Positions 52,274 through 61,148 of a stretch of 64,000 bases of DNA are shown one piece after another. Below the pieces are notes generated by a model. The model was not told the origin of the DNA, did not search any database, and worked only from the letters and a program-made list of their open reading frames with translations. Where the stretch lies: positions 1 to 64,000 of IMG/VR virus record IMGVR_UViG_3300030503_000315; one strand, written 5' to 3'. Source of the DNA: a virus. Position 1 is the first letter of the stretch. Every line of letters starts with the position of its first letter. Position numbers and translations under genes: made by a program.

Positions 52274-52584
52274 TTCTTATTCCTCTGCATATGATGATGC
52301 CTACGAGTATGGCATCCTAGACAAAGATGTATGACGTTTCCCATGGTCGTAGTTCCTCCGCGACTTAGGGGAATTATGTGGTGGCAATCACAGGCTTTAC
52401 CACCACATCTTTCACCATTTATTCGAGCTTCACACCTTCCACCACTTCTCTTCGCAACCTTGTTCTGAATCTCATACCAACCAGTCTTGGTGTTCATACC
52501 ATTGACCGTGGAATAAGACTCACGACGAATCGACGCCGTACCAGAAGCACGTCGAGGCGCTGTTCGAACTCGACGTTGCCACAT
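52270..52584 (-). CDS. HNH endonuclease
   Basis: 104 residues. Basic N-terminus, first Cys pair (CEARINGERC), catalytic CHHIIPLSRGG (H68-H69), N83 in GNVIHLC, and CLGCH with HHH at the end. The fold is a typical free-standing HNH nuclease. It lies tightly between a PKD protein and a leader protein with an overlap, so it is either a homing nuclease that has settled in, or a packaged nuclease. No leader motif; ATG 52497 is a possible shorter start. Confidence 0.78.
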   Translation of the reverse strand: MWQRRVRTAPRRASGTASIRRESYSTVNGMNTKTGWYEIQNKVAKRSGGRCEARINGERCGGKACDCHHIIPLSRGGTTTMGNVIHLCLGCHTRRHHHMQRNKK

Positions 52585-52586
52585 GG

Positions 52587-53066
52587 TTAGACTACCGTGA
52601 TCTGGCTAGCGTAGAACGGACCAACCGACGAACCATAGAACGTCGTGGTAACGTACGGAGTGTATTTGCCAGGAGCGCTATACGTGTGCGAGGAAGGATT
52701 GCCGGTACCCGTGCCGCCATCGCCGTAGTTCCAATCGAATGCCGTAGCTTCACCACCAGCTTGAGTGACGCTAAAGTTCCATTGGTAGCTCGTGGCATAT
52801 GAACCAGTTGCGGGAGCAGCAGCCGGATTTGCAGTGTAACCTTTACCAGACGAAACCGCAGTAGCAAAGTTCGGGTTCACCACGCCAGAGTATGCAAAAC
52901 CATACCCAGCATTTTGTTCATCGATAGGGAGACCAGTTGTGTAAGCGACAGAACGAATGTAGTACCACCACGATTGTTGGCACACCGGACCCCACTCGCC
53001 ATTGCCATCAACCTTGTAGCCTTGAGTTTGCAAAGTTGCAATTGCTTCTGCATAAGAATAAGCCAT
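52587..53066 (-). CDS. PKD-domain virion protein
   Basis: 159 residues. The N-terminal part (SYAEAIATLQTQGYKVDGNG) is followed by a PKD-type Ig-like domain: YQWNFSVTQAGG, FDWNYGDGGTG and SSHTYSAPGKYTPYVTTTF. Such domains commonly decorate capsids or fibres and bind glycans. AAAGAGG precedes ATG. A decoration role is inferred. Confidence 0.72.
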   Translation of the reverse strand: MAYSYAEAIATLQTQGYKVDGNGEWGPVCQQSWWYYIRSVAYTTGLPIDEQNAGYGFAYSGVVNPNFATAVSSGKGYTANPAAAPATGSYATSYQWNFSVTQAGGEATAFDWNYGDGGTGTGNPSSHTYSAPGKYTPYVTTTFYGSSVGPFYASQITVV

Positions 53067-53125
53067 CTTAAAACCTCTTTCGATTTGGATTGATCTTTAC
53101 CACACTAACATGGAATCAAATTAGA

Positions 53126-53494
53126 CTATTGACCTTGAGGACCACCCGGAGGACAGTCTGGTTTGGAAGGACCTTCACCCGACGCACGCTTAGCTAGGGC
53201 AAAGCCGATGGCAGGAACCAAGGCGGAACATCCAGCGGAGAATGCACCGAACGTCGCTGCCAGAGCTGTGGAGAATCCACTGATATCAAGTGCATGATGG
53301 TTGTACTGGTATAAGCCCCAGGCGACGATAATTCCGAAGCCGCCGAAACCCCCGATTGCAAACGCTGTACCAAAGCAGAGGGCAAGTAGGCGAATCAGGT
53401 CATACGACTCGCCATCCGACTCTGTTAAGATGTGACGAAAGAAGGTGCGAGGAAATTGAAATCTAGGTACGTATCGTATTATGGTAGTCCACAT
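53126..53494 (-). CDS. Two-span membrane protein, possible holin
   Basis: 122 residues from ATG 53494 (MWTTIIRYVPRF), chosen over GTG 53506 for GGTGAT upstream. Two hydrophobic spans: FGTAFAIGGFGGFGIIVAWG and ISGFSTALAATFGAFSAGCS with SALVPAIGFALA. Ends with a Pro/Gly-rich, polar tail. Fits a class II holin in size and topology. No lytic enzyme is adjacent, so the call is tentative. Confidence 0.5.
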   Translation of the reverse strand: MWTTIIRYVPRFQFPRTFFRHILTESDGESYDLIRLLALCFGTAFAIGGFGGFGIIVAWGLYQYNHHALDISGFSTALAATFGAFSAGCSALVPAIGFALAKRASGEGPSKPDCPPGGPQGQ

Positions 53495-53499
53495 GGAAA

Positions 53500-54054
53500 T
53501 CACCACAAATCTATGTTAAGGATGGAATTCCTGACGCTGATAGAAATCTCGGTTCCACCTTTTGAGAACACATCCATCTTCGAGGACATGGCACCACGAG
53601 GATTGAACTTGTAACCATCGTGTGTAAGACGATCAATGAATTCCGCAGCCTTCTTATATGCCTCTGAAGGATGAGAGAACTTGAAACTATTCCCTCCTGC
53701 CGAGATATCAAGATTGTCTTCCTTGACTTCTTCTACTTTAGCGTCGGCTTGAACTTTGAATGCATCTTCGATAGTATATTCTTCACCATCAACCATGATA
53801 TCGTGAATCTTATCCGCACCATCACCATCAAATCCAAACTTCATGTCGCCTTCTTCAAGTCCTAGTTGCGAGGACGCAGGCACATCTTCCACGGTGATAG
53901 TGCGAGAGGCACCGGCTGACCCAAGATAGGCTAGTACCCTAAGTAATTTTGGGATAATGAACTTCGCTTCACCTTGGGCTTTGAATGATATCAAAGACTC
54001 ATCTCGATAATCATCTTCGGTAGCATATAGTCTTGTTGCTGAATTGATCTTCAT
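53500..54054 (-). CDS. Leader-bearing internal head protein (MKINSATRLYATE)
   Basis: 184 residues. MKINSATRLYATE is a textbook leader here. The body has an N-terminal alpha/beta half and a C-terminal module (AAEFIDRLTHDGYKFNPRGA, then beta strands ISISVRNSILNIDLW), the same helix-GY-F-beta pattern as other leader proteins. It overlaps the holin-like gene start slightly in sequence context but not in frame. Confidence 0.67.
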   Translation of the reverse strand: MKINSATRLYATEDDYRDESLISFKAQGEAKFIIPKLLRVLAYLGSAGASRTITVEDVPASSQLGLEEGDMKFGFDGDGADKIHDIMVDGEEYTIEDAFKVQADAKVEEVKEDNLDISAGGNSFKFSHPSEAYKKAAEFIDRLTHDGYKFNPRGAMSSKMDVFSKGGTEISISVRNSILNIDLW

Positions 54055-54063
54055 CGATAGGAC

Positions 54064-55629
54064 TCACTGAGGAGAGACGTTGACAAAGGCCGGGCCAAGT
54101 GGAGAGATGCTATAGTTACGACCCCACATATTAGCCGCAGTAATTGTTAACCCTACCGCCCCAATGGCGCCGATCTGTAGAGCACCTGCATTGGCACCAA
54201 CAGAACCATCTCCAGTTGTATTGCCTTTTATTATCAAATTCTGTTTCACAAGTTTGAGTTCGTTATCCAATTGAGTTTGGATATTCCCAATCATCGTCTC
54301 GAGGAACCCAGTACGATCGACGTCCAGTGAAATCGCAGCACCCTGGAAGTTGAACGCTTTCATTCCTTCTGCAAGGTATTGAGCCTGCAGAGCATATTTT
54401 TCAGCACACAGCAACCAGTACTCGCGAACGACACCCAAGGCATTAGTCATGGTGAACGAAGAGAACTGACCATAAGCACCATTGAACTCATCCGCACCAC
54501 GACGAAGCCAGGTCATCACCGTAGGATCCGTATAGAGCAAATCGGGCGTTCCATACAACGTTGTCAACGCCTTGTTTACCTTGGCACGAACATCGTTGAT
54601 AGCAGACATGATGGATGCGTTCACTACGTACAGCTCAGTGTGTTCCTGATAAACCATTGCCTGATTCGCCGACATCCAGTACTTCCAGATGACGGTGTAG
54701 GGTACCAAGGAAACCATCAAGCCGGAGGTGTCGACAACACCCGCCCAATACCAACCATCTGCCGTGCGTTGATACTCTGTGATGCGCACAGGCATAACCA
54801 ACTGGTTGCCATTTGCCCACAGTTCCACGGTAACAAAATCGTACAGACGATCTGTAACCAGAGCCAGGGTTGCGGGAGCACCTTGAAGTTCTACGGTCGG
54901 TTGAACGCCAAGAGGAACCGTATTCAATCCAACTATGCGGATGTTCTCAAACTGGAAGAACGTGTTCTGACTAACCTGACCTGTTAGAGGATCGGTAGGC
55001 AGACCTGAGACCTGCGGTAGCTCCAGGGTGTAGCGGAGTTGATAGTGTTGGTTGTTTAACGACGGTGGCATGGTCGAAGGCGCAACGATAACGCATTGCG
55101 CCTTGACAGTATTTGCTAACCCATTGGAAACAACCTGATAGTTATAGGCGTTCCCTGCTGCATAGACAGTGCCATCGTCTGCCAGAAGCTCATACGTAAC
55201 GAATCCTCCTCGCGGATCTATCTGAGGAGGAAAGGAAAATATCGCAGTGCCGATTGCCGCATTACCAGTTTCTAACTGATCTACCAGATCCTGGAATGCC
55301 TGAGGATTCTGCGTAGTGTAGGGATCAAATTCCTGGCTAGTGTAAACTGAGACAGCGATTTGCACCAGGAATACCCGGGCGCTTGTCGTGACCTGCAGTT
55401 GAAATCCATACGAGGTTTGATCCACGCCGCCAGTTATATCCATGAGAATCACTGAGGCTGTGCCAGACGTGATTGTCGGGACCAAAGGAACTACTGAGGT
55501 AGGACTGACTGTCAGGGCGATAATCGAGGTGATTGTTTCGCCCTGAAGAACAAGAGATGTGATATCTGCCTGGATGACTGAGTCAATGAACGGACTTTTC
55601 CAGAAAACAAATGGTAGTGTTGAGGCCAT
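54064..55629 (-). CDS. Large virion structural protein (neck/baseplate type)
   Basis: 521 residues. Mostly beta, including several sandwich-like segments (SIIALTVSPTSVVPLVPTI; ARVFLVQIAVSVYTSQEF; VTVELWANGNQLVMPVRITE), then a helical C-terminal part (KVNKALTTLYGTPDLLYT; EKYALQAQYLAEGMKAFNF) and a Gly-rich end. Its ATG shares a base with the upstream stop. Likely tail or neck component. No defining motif and no leader. Confidence 0.65.
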   Translation of the reverse strand: MASTLPFVFWKSPFIDSVIQADITSLVLQGETITSIIALTVSPTSVVPLVPTITSGTASVILMDITGGVDQTSYGFQLQVTTSARVFLVQIAVSVYTSQEFDPYTTQNPQAFQDLVDQLETGNAAIGTAIFSFPPQIDPRGGFVTYELLADDGTVYAAGNAYNYQVVSNGLANTVKAQCVIVAPSTMPPSLNNQHYQLRYTLELPQVSGLPTDPLTGQVSQNTFFQFENIRIVGLNTVPLGVQPTVELQGAPATLALVTDRLYDFVTVELWANGNQLVMPVRITEYQRTADGWYWAGVVDTSGLMVSLVPYTVIWKYWMSANQAMVYQEHTELYVVNASIMSAINDVRAKVNKALTTLYGTPDLLYTDPTVMTWLRRGADEFNGAYGQFSSFTMTNALGVVREYWLLCAEKYALQAQYLAEGMKAFNFQGAAISLDVDRTGFLETMIGNIQTQLDNELKLVKQNLIIKGNTTGDGSVGANAGALQIGAIGAVGLTITAANMWGRNYSISPLGPAFVNVSPQ

Positions 55630-56432
55630 TATTTTATTCCTTTAAGCAACTTCTTCAATAGTGGATCTTTGGCTATCAACATTACTGTCTTATCCGTCTT
55701 GTCATCCTCATTGGCTGGGACAAATCCATAAGGAGTTGCGGGCGCTGGGTTAAGGAACTGGTGTGGATACTTTCCCATCAACCCTTTCCATAAAGCGGAA
55801 GCTTTCGCTGAATGCTTATCCGAGGATAGGAGAGCACGACCCGCTGAGTTCAAAAACCATTTGTAGATTGATGAAATATAACCTTTACCTCGGTAGGCCG
55901 TCCTTATATAAGAGTGTGGGGTAAAGACTAGTTTCTGCCAATGAGAAGGTACCGCTAGCCCCAATTGAAACCGTACGTAGCCTTGAGGCCCACCATTTTT
56001 AACTAAGAAGACAAAATAGTCCATCTTATCAGTTCCAACCACAAGATATACACCGTCAATCTCAGTTTCAATAATCTTCTTGTCGTCCCCAAGGAATTTC
56101 CAGCGCCAACTCATAGCTCTTTCGCCTTCAGCGTTGGAATAGTTCAATGTAGAATCCATAGCTTCTATGGTGGTAGCTTTGAGACGACGAATCGAAGACT
56201 GAACTGTGATCGAAGGTTGCGTAACCGTGTTGACGTTGTGCTGTGAGGCACCGGCCCCGGGCAACATTCCGATGGGGATATCCTCAGCGTCGGGATCTTC
56301 ATACAACTCTTCGTCCCCAGCTTCAACAGGGAATCCTCGGTTGCATGTCTGATATAGTTCGAATGATTCTTTTGAATTGTCTTTCACTATTCGTCTGACT
56401 GGATGGTTGACGGAGGTGTCGTGTCGAGGCAT
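55629..56432 (-). CDS. Putative virion-packaged GNAT acetyltransferase
   Basis: 267 residues. The first ~90 residues look like a pro-region: LYQTCNRGFP (26-36) shares seven identical residues with MCP 102-108, and SSIRRLKATT (79-88) resembles a processing site. From ~105 a GNAT-like core is visible: strands, then RTAYRGKGYISSIY (R181-G-K-G184, acetyl-CoA P-loop type) and LLSSDKHSAKASALWKGL. The likely role is modification of host proteins or metabolites after injection. Substrate unknown. It overlaps the next gene's end by 46 bases. Confidence 0.62.
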   Translation of the reverse strand: MPRHDTSVNHPVRRIVKDNSKESFELYQTCNRGFPVEAGDEELYEDPDAEDIPIGMLPGAGASQHNVNTVTQPSITVQSSIRRLKATTIEAMDSTLNYSNAEGERAMSWRWKFLGDDKKIIETEIDGVYLVVGTDKMDYFVFLVKNGGPQGYVRFQLGLAVPSHWQKLVFTPHSYIRTAYRGKGYISSIYKWFLNSAGRALLSSDKHSAKASALWKGLMGKYPHQFLNPAPATPYGFVPANEDDKTDKTVMLIAKDPLLKKLLKGIK

Positions 56433-56746
56433 ATTATCACCCGCTCTACAGATGTTTGCATAAGCTTTAGTGGTTGCTGTGCCCGCACCCTAACTGAGAC
56501 GCCCGAGCAATACAGACCACCTACTATTTCTTCTTCGTCTTCATGACCCCAACCTAGACCAGACAACGCCATCAACACCTGAGCCATGTTTGACCTAACA
56601 ACAACCATGTCTTTGTCATCGTCCGTGAACTCTGCCTTCAGCTTGTGCTGTTTCATGTGGTAAAGCACCGTTGCCATCTGAATCTGTTTAGGGTTCAACT
56701 TTGAGGTAGCAAGAAGACGTGCGCCTGCATTCGTTGCAATCTTCAT
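56387..56746 (-). CDS. Leader-bearing internal head protein (MKIATNAGARLLATS)
   Basis: 119 residues with leader MKIATNAGARLLATS. The body includes QVLMALSGLGWGHEDEEEIV and SVRVRA, again a helix-GW-beta layout. The last ~20 residues run over the start of the acetyltransferase gene, so the two are tightly linked. Function unknown. Confidence 0.62.
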   Translation of the reverse strand: MKIATNAGARLLATSKLNPKQIQMATVLYHMKQHKLKAEFTDDDKDMVVVRSNMAQVLMALSGLGWGHEDEEEIVGGLYCSGVSVRVRAQQPLKLMQTSVERVIICLDTTPPSTIQSDE

Positions 56747-56754
56747 AACTGCTC

Positions 56755-57240
56755 CTAGTTAAGACCGTATATCTCTTGACGGTGTAGGAGATTCTTCAGT
56801 TGCGTTTTGTTCAACGCCCTGAATTGCTTCTTGGTCATCTGGACATAGGTGTTCTCATCTTTCCAATACCCATAGTCCACGCTTTTGTCACCAGACTTTA
56901 GCATCTCAGGAGTATATTGGATATTGACTTCCTTCTCAACTCCATCCGAACCAACAAATACTGCCTGAGAAGGGAATCCCTTACGCGTCTTCAATACCTT
57001 GCGATTGGAAGTACCACCCAGACTTTCGATTATCTTACTACGTAATTTAGATAGGAATGTCTCTTCTTCAGGCGAGTCAACACTATCCACAACGTCGTCT
57101 ACGTCCTCTCCCCTACTAGGAGTCCAACCTTTGGCATACTTAGAGTTCGGATGTTCCTTTACGTATTCCTTCTTCTGTATCTCAGAGAGGGAATCAAACC
57201 ATGAAGCCATAAGGCGGCGCGCAGCGTTAATCTTAATCAT
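56755..57240 (-). CDS. Leader-bearing protein with WFDSLS...HPNSKYA module
   Basis: 161 residues. MIKINAARRLMAS is followed directly by SWFDSLSEIQKKEYVKEHPN (13-32) and SKYAKG, a module also found after the leader of the ADP-ribosyltransferase at 62687 (WWDNLSKEKQEQYLKRHPRS). The remainder (RKVLKTRKGFPSQAVFVG, VNIQYTPEML) is a small alpha/beta domain. The module may bind capsid or DNA, or act in delivery. Coupled to the next gene. Confidence 0.65.
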   Translation of the reverse strand: MIKINAARRLMASWFDSLSEIQKKEYVKEHPNSKYAKGWTPSRGEDVDDVVDSVDSPEEETFLSKLRSKIIESLGGTSNRKVLKTRKGFPSQAVFVGSDGVEKEVNIQYTPEMLKSGDKSVDYGYWKDENTYVQMTKKQFRALNKTQLKNLLHRQEIYGLN

Positions 57241-58673
57241 TTTTCCTCCGGACGTTCACCTGGCTTAAAATTCCAGGGGTTACCTTCCAAACCAGGACGT
57301 TCTGGTTTCTTCTTGGGTTCTTCTTCACCCTGATTCAGGATGTTCACGACCTTACGCAACTGTGTATCGTTGATGCCAAACTTGTCCTTCAGGAATTCCG
57401 CGTCGCCATAATCTACCTCACCCTTCTGTGCAACATTCACCACATTGAACTCAATCGAATTCTTTGAGGGCTTCATTCTAAGTTTGGCAGAACGAGAATT
57501 CTTAAACAGCGACTTCACTTCCTGATAGAGAGGGTATTTGATCTCATCTAGTTGTTCAGGAGTCACACCCGGTCGTAGATCGAACACCAGTTTATCGGCA
57601 TCGATCGATACCTTCTTGATGAATGACTTATAGGTGAACATGCCTTCAGTGATCTTCGATGGGTCCATCTTTAACTGGGTTGCAAGAGGGACGGTACCAA
57701 GTGCAGTAGCAAAATCTTCCATGTCCAGTAGATGAGAGATTGCCTTGACGGCCTCACCAGCAGAACCAACTGAAGTACCAGGATCCTTCATGAGAGCATT
57801 TGGTAATTCATATTCGTGGTTGATCTGAACATGCACTGACTCACCAACAATCCATTGCACAGAGATGTACAGATGAGGCGTTACCTTGCCTTCATCATTC
57901 GTAGCATTCTGCAGCATAAGGTAATACGTGAATGCCAAGGCGCCTTCGGGAGTAGCGGATACGTAGAGGAACACCTGATTTGATTCAAACAGTACATGCT
58001 CTTGCACTTCCTGCACGATGGCTTCCATGTAACGTTTGAATGTCCGAGGCAAATGTTCTGCAGCCACCTCATTCAGGAAGCCCAGCACTTCTTTCAGACG
58101 ATCTGCTACTTTGGCCTTCAACGCGCGTAAGGACGAGATCGCTTCCTCATAGGCAGGACCACGCTTGTCTGGGAATTGCATCGCCAGTTGGGTCTCGATG
58201 GCTTCAAGTGTGCGATGTTTCTCATACAGATCTTCCGACAATCCGTATTGCTCTTTCAGCTTTTCGATCTGGGGGACGACAACCTTGGTCAACTCAGGAT
58301 CAATCTTGCGCTTCAGGTGAGAACGTTTTGCACCAGCGTCCGGAGTAATGTTGAACTCGAATGTTGCGGCTTTGACTAGTGATGCCTGAATCCATTCCCG
58401 GGGTTTACGGAGGTGAGCCAGCTGTTTTTGTTGGATCTTTATAATCTGATCCAACTCATCAATCTCGCCCGCCATCTGATCCAGGAATCGCGTGACGTCA
58501 TCTATATAGCGGAATTTCGGTAGTTCAACCGCACATACCTTTGTCTTACGCTCAGCTAAGGACGCACGGATACGCTTGATACTGTTGCTTTTGATTTTCA
58601 GTTTAGTTTTGGCCTGAACTGTTTTGCCCTTAGTCTCTGTAGCTTTGAGTCGTGACCCAGCTTTGATCTGCAT
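57237..58673 (-). CDS. Large leader-bearing internal head protein
   Basis: 478 residues from ATG 58673, which gives the leader MQIKAGSRLKATE; the GTG at 58685 would hide it. A very basic segment (TKLKIKSNSIKRIRASLAER) follows, then helical coiled-coil parts, a beta section around 240-290 (QVFLYVSATPEGALAFTY) and a Lys/Pro-rich end. The size suggests a multi-domain effector or structural internal protein. No enzyme motif recognised. Confidence 0.62.
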   Translation of the reverse strand: MQIKAGSRLKATETKGKTVQAKTKLKIKSNSIKRIRASLAERKTKVCAVELPKFRYIDDVTRFLDQMAGEIDELDQIIKIQQKQLAHLRKPREWIQASLVKAATFEFNITPDAGAKRSHLKRKIDPELTKVVVPQIEKLKEQYGLSEDLYEKHRTLEAIETQLAMQFPDKRGPAYEEAISSLRALKAKVADRLKEVLGFLNEVAAEHLPRTFKRYMEAIVQEVQEHVLFESNQVFLYVSATPEGALAFTYYLMLQNATNDEGKVTPHLYISVQWIVGESVHVQINHEYELPNALMKDPGTSVGSAGEAVKAISHLLDMEDFATALGTVPLATQLKMDPSKITEGMFTYKSFIKKVSIDADKLVFDLRPGVTPEQLDEIKYPLYQEVKSLFKNSRSAKLRMKPSKNSIEFNVVNVAQKGEVDYGDAEFLKDKFGINDTQLRKVVNILNQGEEEPKKKPERPGLEGNPWNFKPGERPEEK

Positions 58674-58726
58674 TTTTGTTCTCACTCTGAAACGTGATAT
58701 AGATTAGATACAATGAAATTCGAATG

Positions 58727-59989
58727 TTAAGCGCGGTCCGAAGCACCATAACCATTGTCGCGAACTGCTTGAGTTGTTCTGTCTTTGTTAGGCAGACGAC
58801 CACGATGCGGCAGTATGCGGAATATTTCCTGAGGCTGAATGACCCGAACCTGACACTCAGGACCCAAGATATTCCTCTGCCTCGTAACCCAAGGGTTAGT
58901 ATTCTGGACCACAAGGACCTTTCCTAACTGCGATTCGACAATCACGTCCATTGATTCTATATGTGGGATATTTGGGCTCATGATAATCTGAAACGGTTCC
59001 ATCTGCTCAAGCAGGGAGGTATCAGCAGAGCGAGGACGCTTCGGAAACTCAAAGTAGAGTTGTTCGTGCGTCATGGTGAACTGAATCTCGAAGTGAGTAA
59101 AGTCACCTGAGAACAATGCAGTTACGAGGTGGGGCTTACCATCGCAGAAGCCAAGCAGCTGCGGGAAGCTTGTGATTGTTTGGGTATCGACCTGGTACTG
59201 AACAGGTACGACCTTCAAACCATTCCAGACCTTAAATGCATCGACTAGCAAGGCACCTCTAGGCAGGATGATCTTTTGATTGAAACCCCGAACATCCCGG
59301 GCAACCCAAGGACGTTCCGTGACATCAATATCTCCGTCAATCAATGCGAGGTCAGCCACGGTGTAGACCTGACGATTCGAATTGAACGGTGCGTATCCTC
59401 CGACGAATCCATTGCCGAAGCAGATAGGACATGCTACGTCTGAGTAACCAAGAACAGACGTATCGAAGTCGCCTATTAGATCATCAATGTCGATCGGGTT
59501 GGACGGACCATTGTCCCCAAAGGCTTCTTCGTCTGGGTTGACATCTGCGAAAGGGAATTCAAGATCGGGTGTAACGATATCAAAGACGCCAAGATTCTTG
59601 TTGCCTGGGTTGAACTGTGTGCCAGAGTTGTGAGGTGACGTCTCGCCGTTCGCGCCGGACTGACCAGGATGATTGGCGGTGTAGTTTTGCCCATAAGGAG
59701 TGATGTCGAAACTCATATCTCCGGTGAGCATACGGTTGATCGTACCTTCCGAGGCTTTGCCATCCTCGTTCAACAAGCCGTTGAGTTGCTTGCGTGAAGC
59801 CTGGCAGTTGCACTTCCGACCTTGAGTGAGACGGTTGTACGCAACGCATTCCAAACCTTGAATTCGGAACGCGTTGTAGTAGCGACGCTGGAACGTTGGA
59901 ACTATCTCGGAGACAGCACGTTCTGCGACATCGGCATTGATGTTATTTGCTGGGGTGATCTTGTTATTGGTGCGGTAAATCGAGGGCAC
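58727..59989 (-). CDS. Virion structural protein with Cys-pair motifs
   Basis: 420 residues from GTG 59989, chosen for GGGAGG upstream and because no ATG is nearby. A Cys-rich N-terminal piece (GLECVAYNRLTQGRKCNCQ) and CPICFGNGFVGG near 195 may bind zinc. The rest is beta-rich. Similar layouts occur in unassigned head or neck proteins of large phages. No leader. Confidence 0.6.
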   Translation of the reverse strand: MPSIYRTNNKITPANNINADVAERAVSEIVPTFQRRYYNAFRIQGLECVAYNRLTQGRKCNCQASRKQLNGLLNEDGKASEGTINRMLTGDMSFDITPYGQNYTANHPGQSGANGETSPHNSGTQFNPGNKNLGVFDIVTPDLEFPFADVNPDEEAFGDNGPSNPIDIDDLIGDFDTSVLGYSDVACPICFGNGFVGGYAPFNSNRQVYTVADLALIDGDIDVTERPWVARDVRGFNQKIILPRGALLVDAFKVWNGLKVVPVQYQVDTQTITSFPQLLGFCDGKPHLVTALFSGDFTHFEIQFTMTHEQLYFEFPKRPRSADTSLLEQMEPFQIIMSPNIPHIESMDVIVESQLGKVLVVQNTNPWVTRQRNILGPECQVRVIQPQEIFRILPHRGRLPNKDRTTQAVRDNGYGASDRA

Positions 59990-60063
59990 TGGGACCTCCC
60001 TTCTTTCATCGTTCTATTACGATGAAATTTGAGAGGCTAGCCTCATTGAGTTGAACTCGAAGT

Positions 60064-60456
60064 TCAGGCAACCAGAACAGGTTGCGGAGTATCTACTTCT
60101 TGCTTCTTGTAAATGTAGGGAGCGAACACTTCTTTCATCTTTGCCACAGCTTCGTCTACCGATTTGGAATAGTACTTGTCCGACTTGAACTCAAACTTTC
60201 CAATCCTGCGGTCGATGAATATCTCATTGCACAGCGAGACCTTGATGTTGATTCCCAGCTTGTGGTTGTGAATGGAAATCGAGCGATCAAACCAAATGTG
60301 TTCCCAGTTTTTACTCAATTGTGGTTTAAGTTCCTTCCAACCCGCATCAATCTGTGTCTTCCGATACTCAATCGTATCAAAATATGCACTATGGATCTGT
60401 ACCTTCCGGAGGTTAGAACTAACCTCTTTGCTATAGTAGCCGTTAAAGTGTTTCAT
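60064..60456 (-). CDS. Late hypothetical protein
   Basis: 130 residues starting MKHFNGYYSKEVSSNLRKVQ after GGTGAGATAAAG. Beta-rich centre (ISIHNHKLGINIKVSLC) and a helical, basic end. No leader and no motif. Its position within the effector-type array is the only hint of role. Confidence 0.55.
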   Translation of the reverse strand: MKHFNGYYSKEVSSNLRKVQIHSAYFDTIEYRKTQIDAGWKELKPQLSKNWEHIWFDRSISIHNHKLGINIKVSLCNEIFIDRRIGKFEFKSDKYYSKSVDEAVAKMKEVFAPYIYKKQEVDTPQPVLVA

Positions 60457-60477
60457 CTTTATCTCACCTGGTTAGGT

Positions 60478-61104
60478 TTATTCTTTCGCGAAGATAGCAA
60501 ATCTCATTGCCTTGTGCTTCAACATCTGACCCCACGGATTATCCTTTGGTGGGTTAGTTGTTATCAACCTGAGGTCGGCTCGCATATCGATCTCTTCAAC
60601 TGACCTCAAGTTAAGATCAGCAAGTACTATTTTATTTCCACGATTGAGTGCGCGAAACATTAGGCGGATCCAGAAATTCTTTCCGTCCTGTGTTTGGATT
60701 TTGTCCGACATGATAGCTGGATATTTCTTAAGCAGATAATCAAACACCACTTTGTAGGTGAGTCCATCTGCCTTCTCATCTTCCATGGAACGCCACACCG
60801 CAGTCTGTGTTACCTTCTTGCCTAGAAGAGATCTCTTCTGCTCTTCCAGCTGTACGTAGTACCCAATGAGATCTTCCTTTGGATTGTACATAAAGATGTA
60901 ACCCTTGTTGGTTCCTACTCTGTAAACTTTTACCCCGTCACCAAGATCAAAAATCTCTTGAGGATTTTTCTTCAGAAGAGATTTTGCCAACTTTCTATTT
61001 GTTATCTCGTTCCCAAGAACTTTGGCGAAGTGTGCATTCTCATTGTCGGTAAGATATGGCATGGCAATCGTTAGACTTTGCCCATCCTCTATATCTGGGT
61101 TCAT
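60478..61104 (-). CDS. GNAT-like protein, possible second acetyltransferase
   Basis: 208 residues from ATG 61104 (MNPDIEDGQSLTIAMPY), favoured by GAGGGCAAG upstream over ATG 61131. It has a strand-rich core (GYIFMYNPKEDLIGYYVQLE), then FDYLLKKYPAIMSDKIQT and GKNFWIRLMFRAL. These resemble the LLSSDKHSAKASALWKGL part of the protein at 55629 and fit phage GNAT-like folds. The acetyl-CoA loop is less clear than in that paralogue. Activity not certain. Confidence 0.5.
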   Translation of the reverse strand: MNPDIEDGQSLTIAMPYLTDNENAHFAKVLGNEITNRKLAKSLLKKNPQEIFDLGDGVKVYRVGTNKGYIFMYNPKEDLIGYYVQLEEQKRSLLGKKVTQTAVWRSMEDEKADGLTYKVVFDYLLKKYPAIMSDKIQTQDGKNFWIRLMFRALNRGNKIVLADLNLRSVEEIDMRADLRLITTNPPKDNPWGQMLKHKAMRFAIFAKE

Positions 61105-61148
61105 CTTGCCCTCAGTGGTTAGGTACACCATATATTTACTATCTACTG

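Noticed and set aside
58674-58914. Minus-strand frame 58630-58914 as a small gene
   Set aside because: It overlaps the ends of two strong genes in another frame and has no ribosome site.
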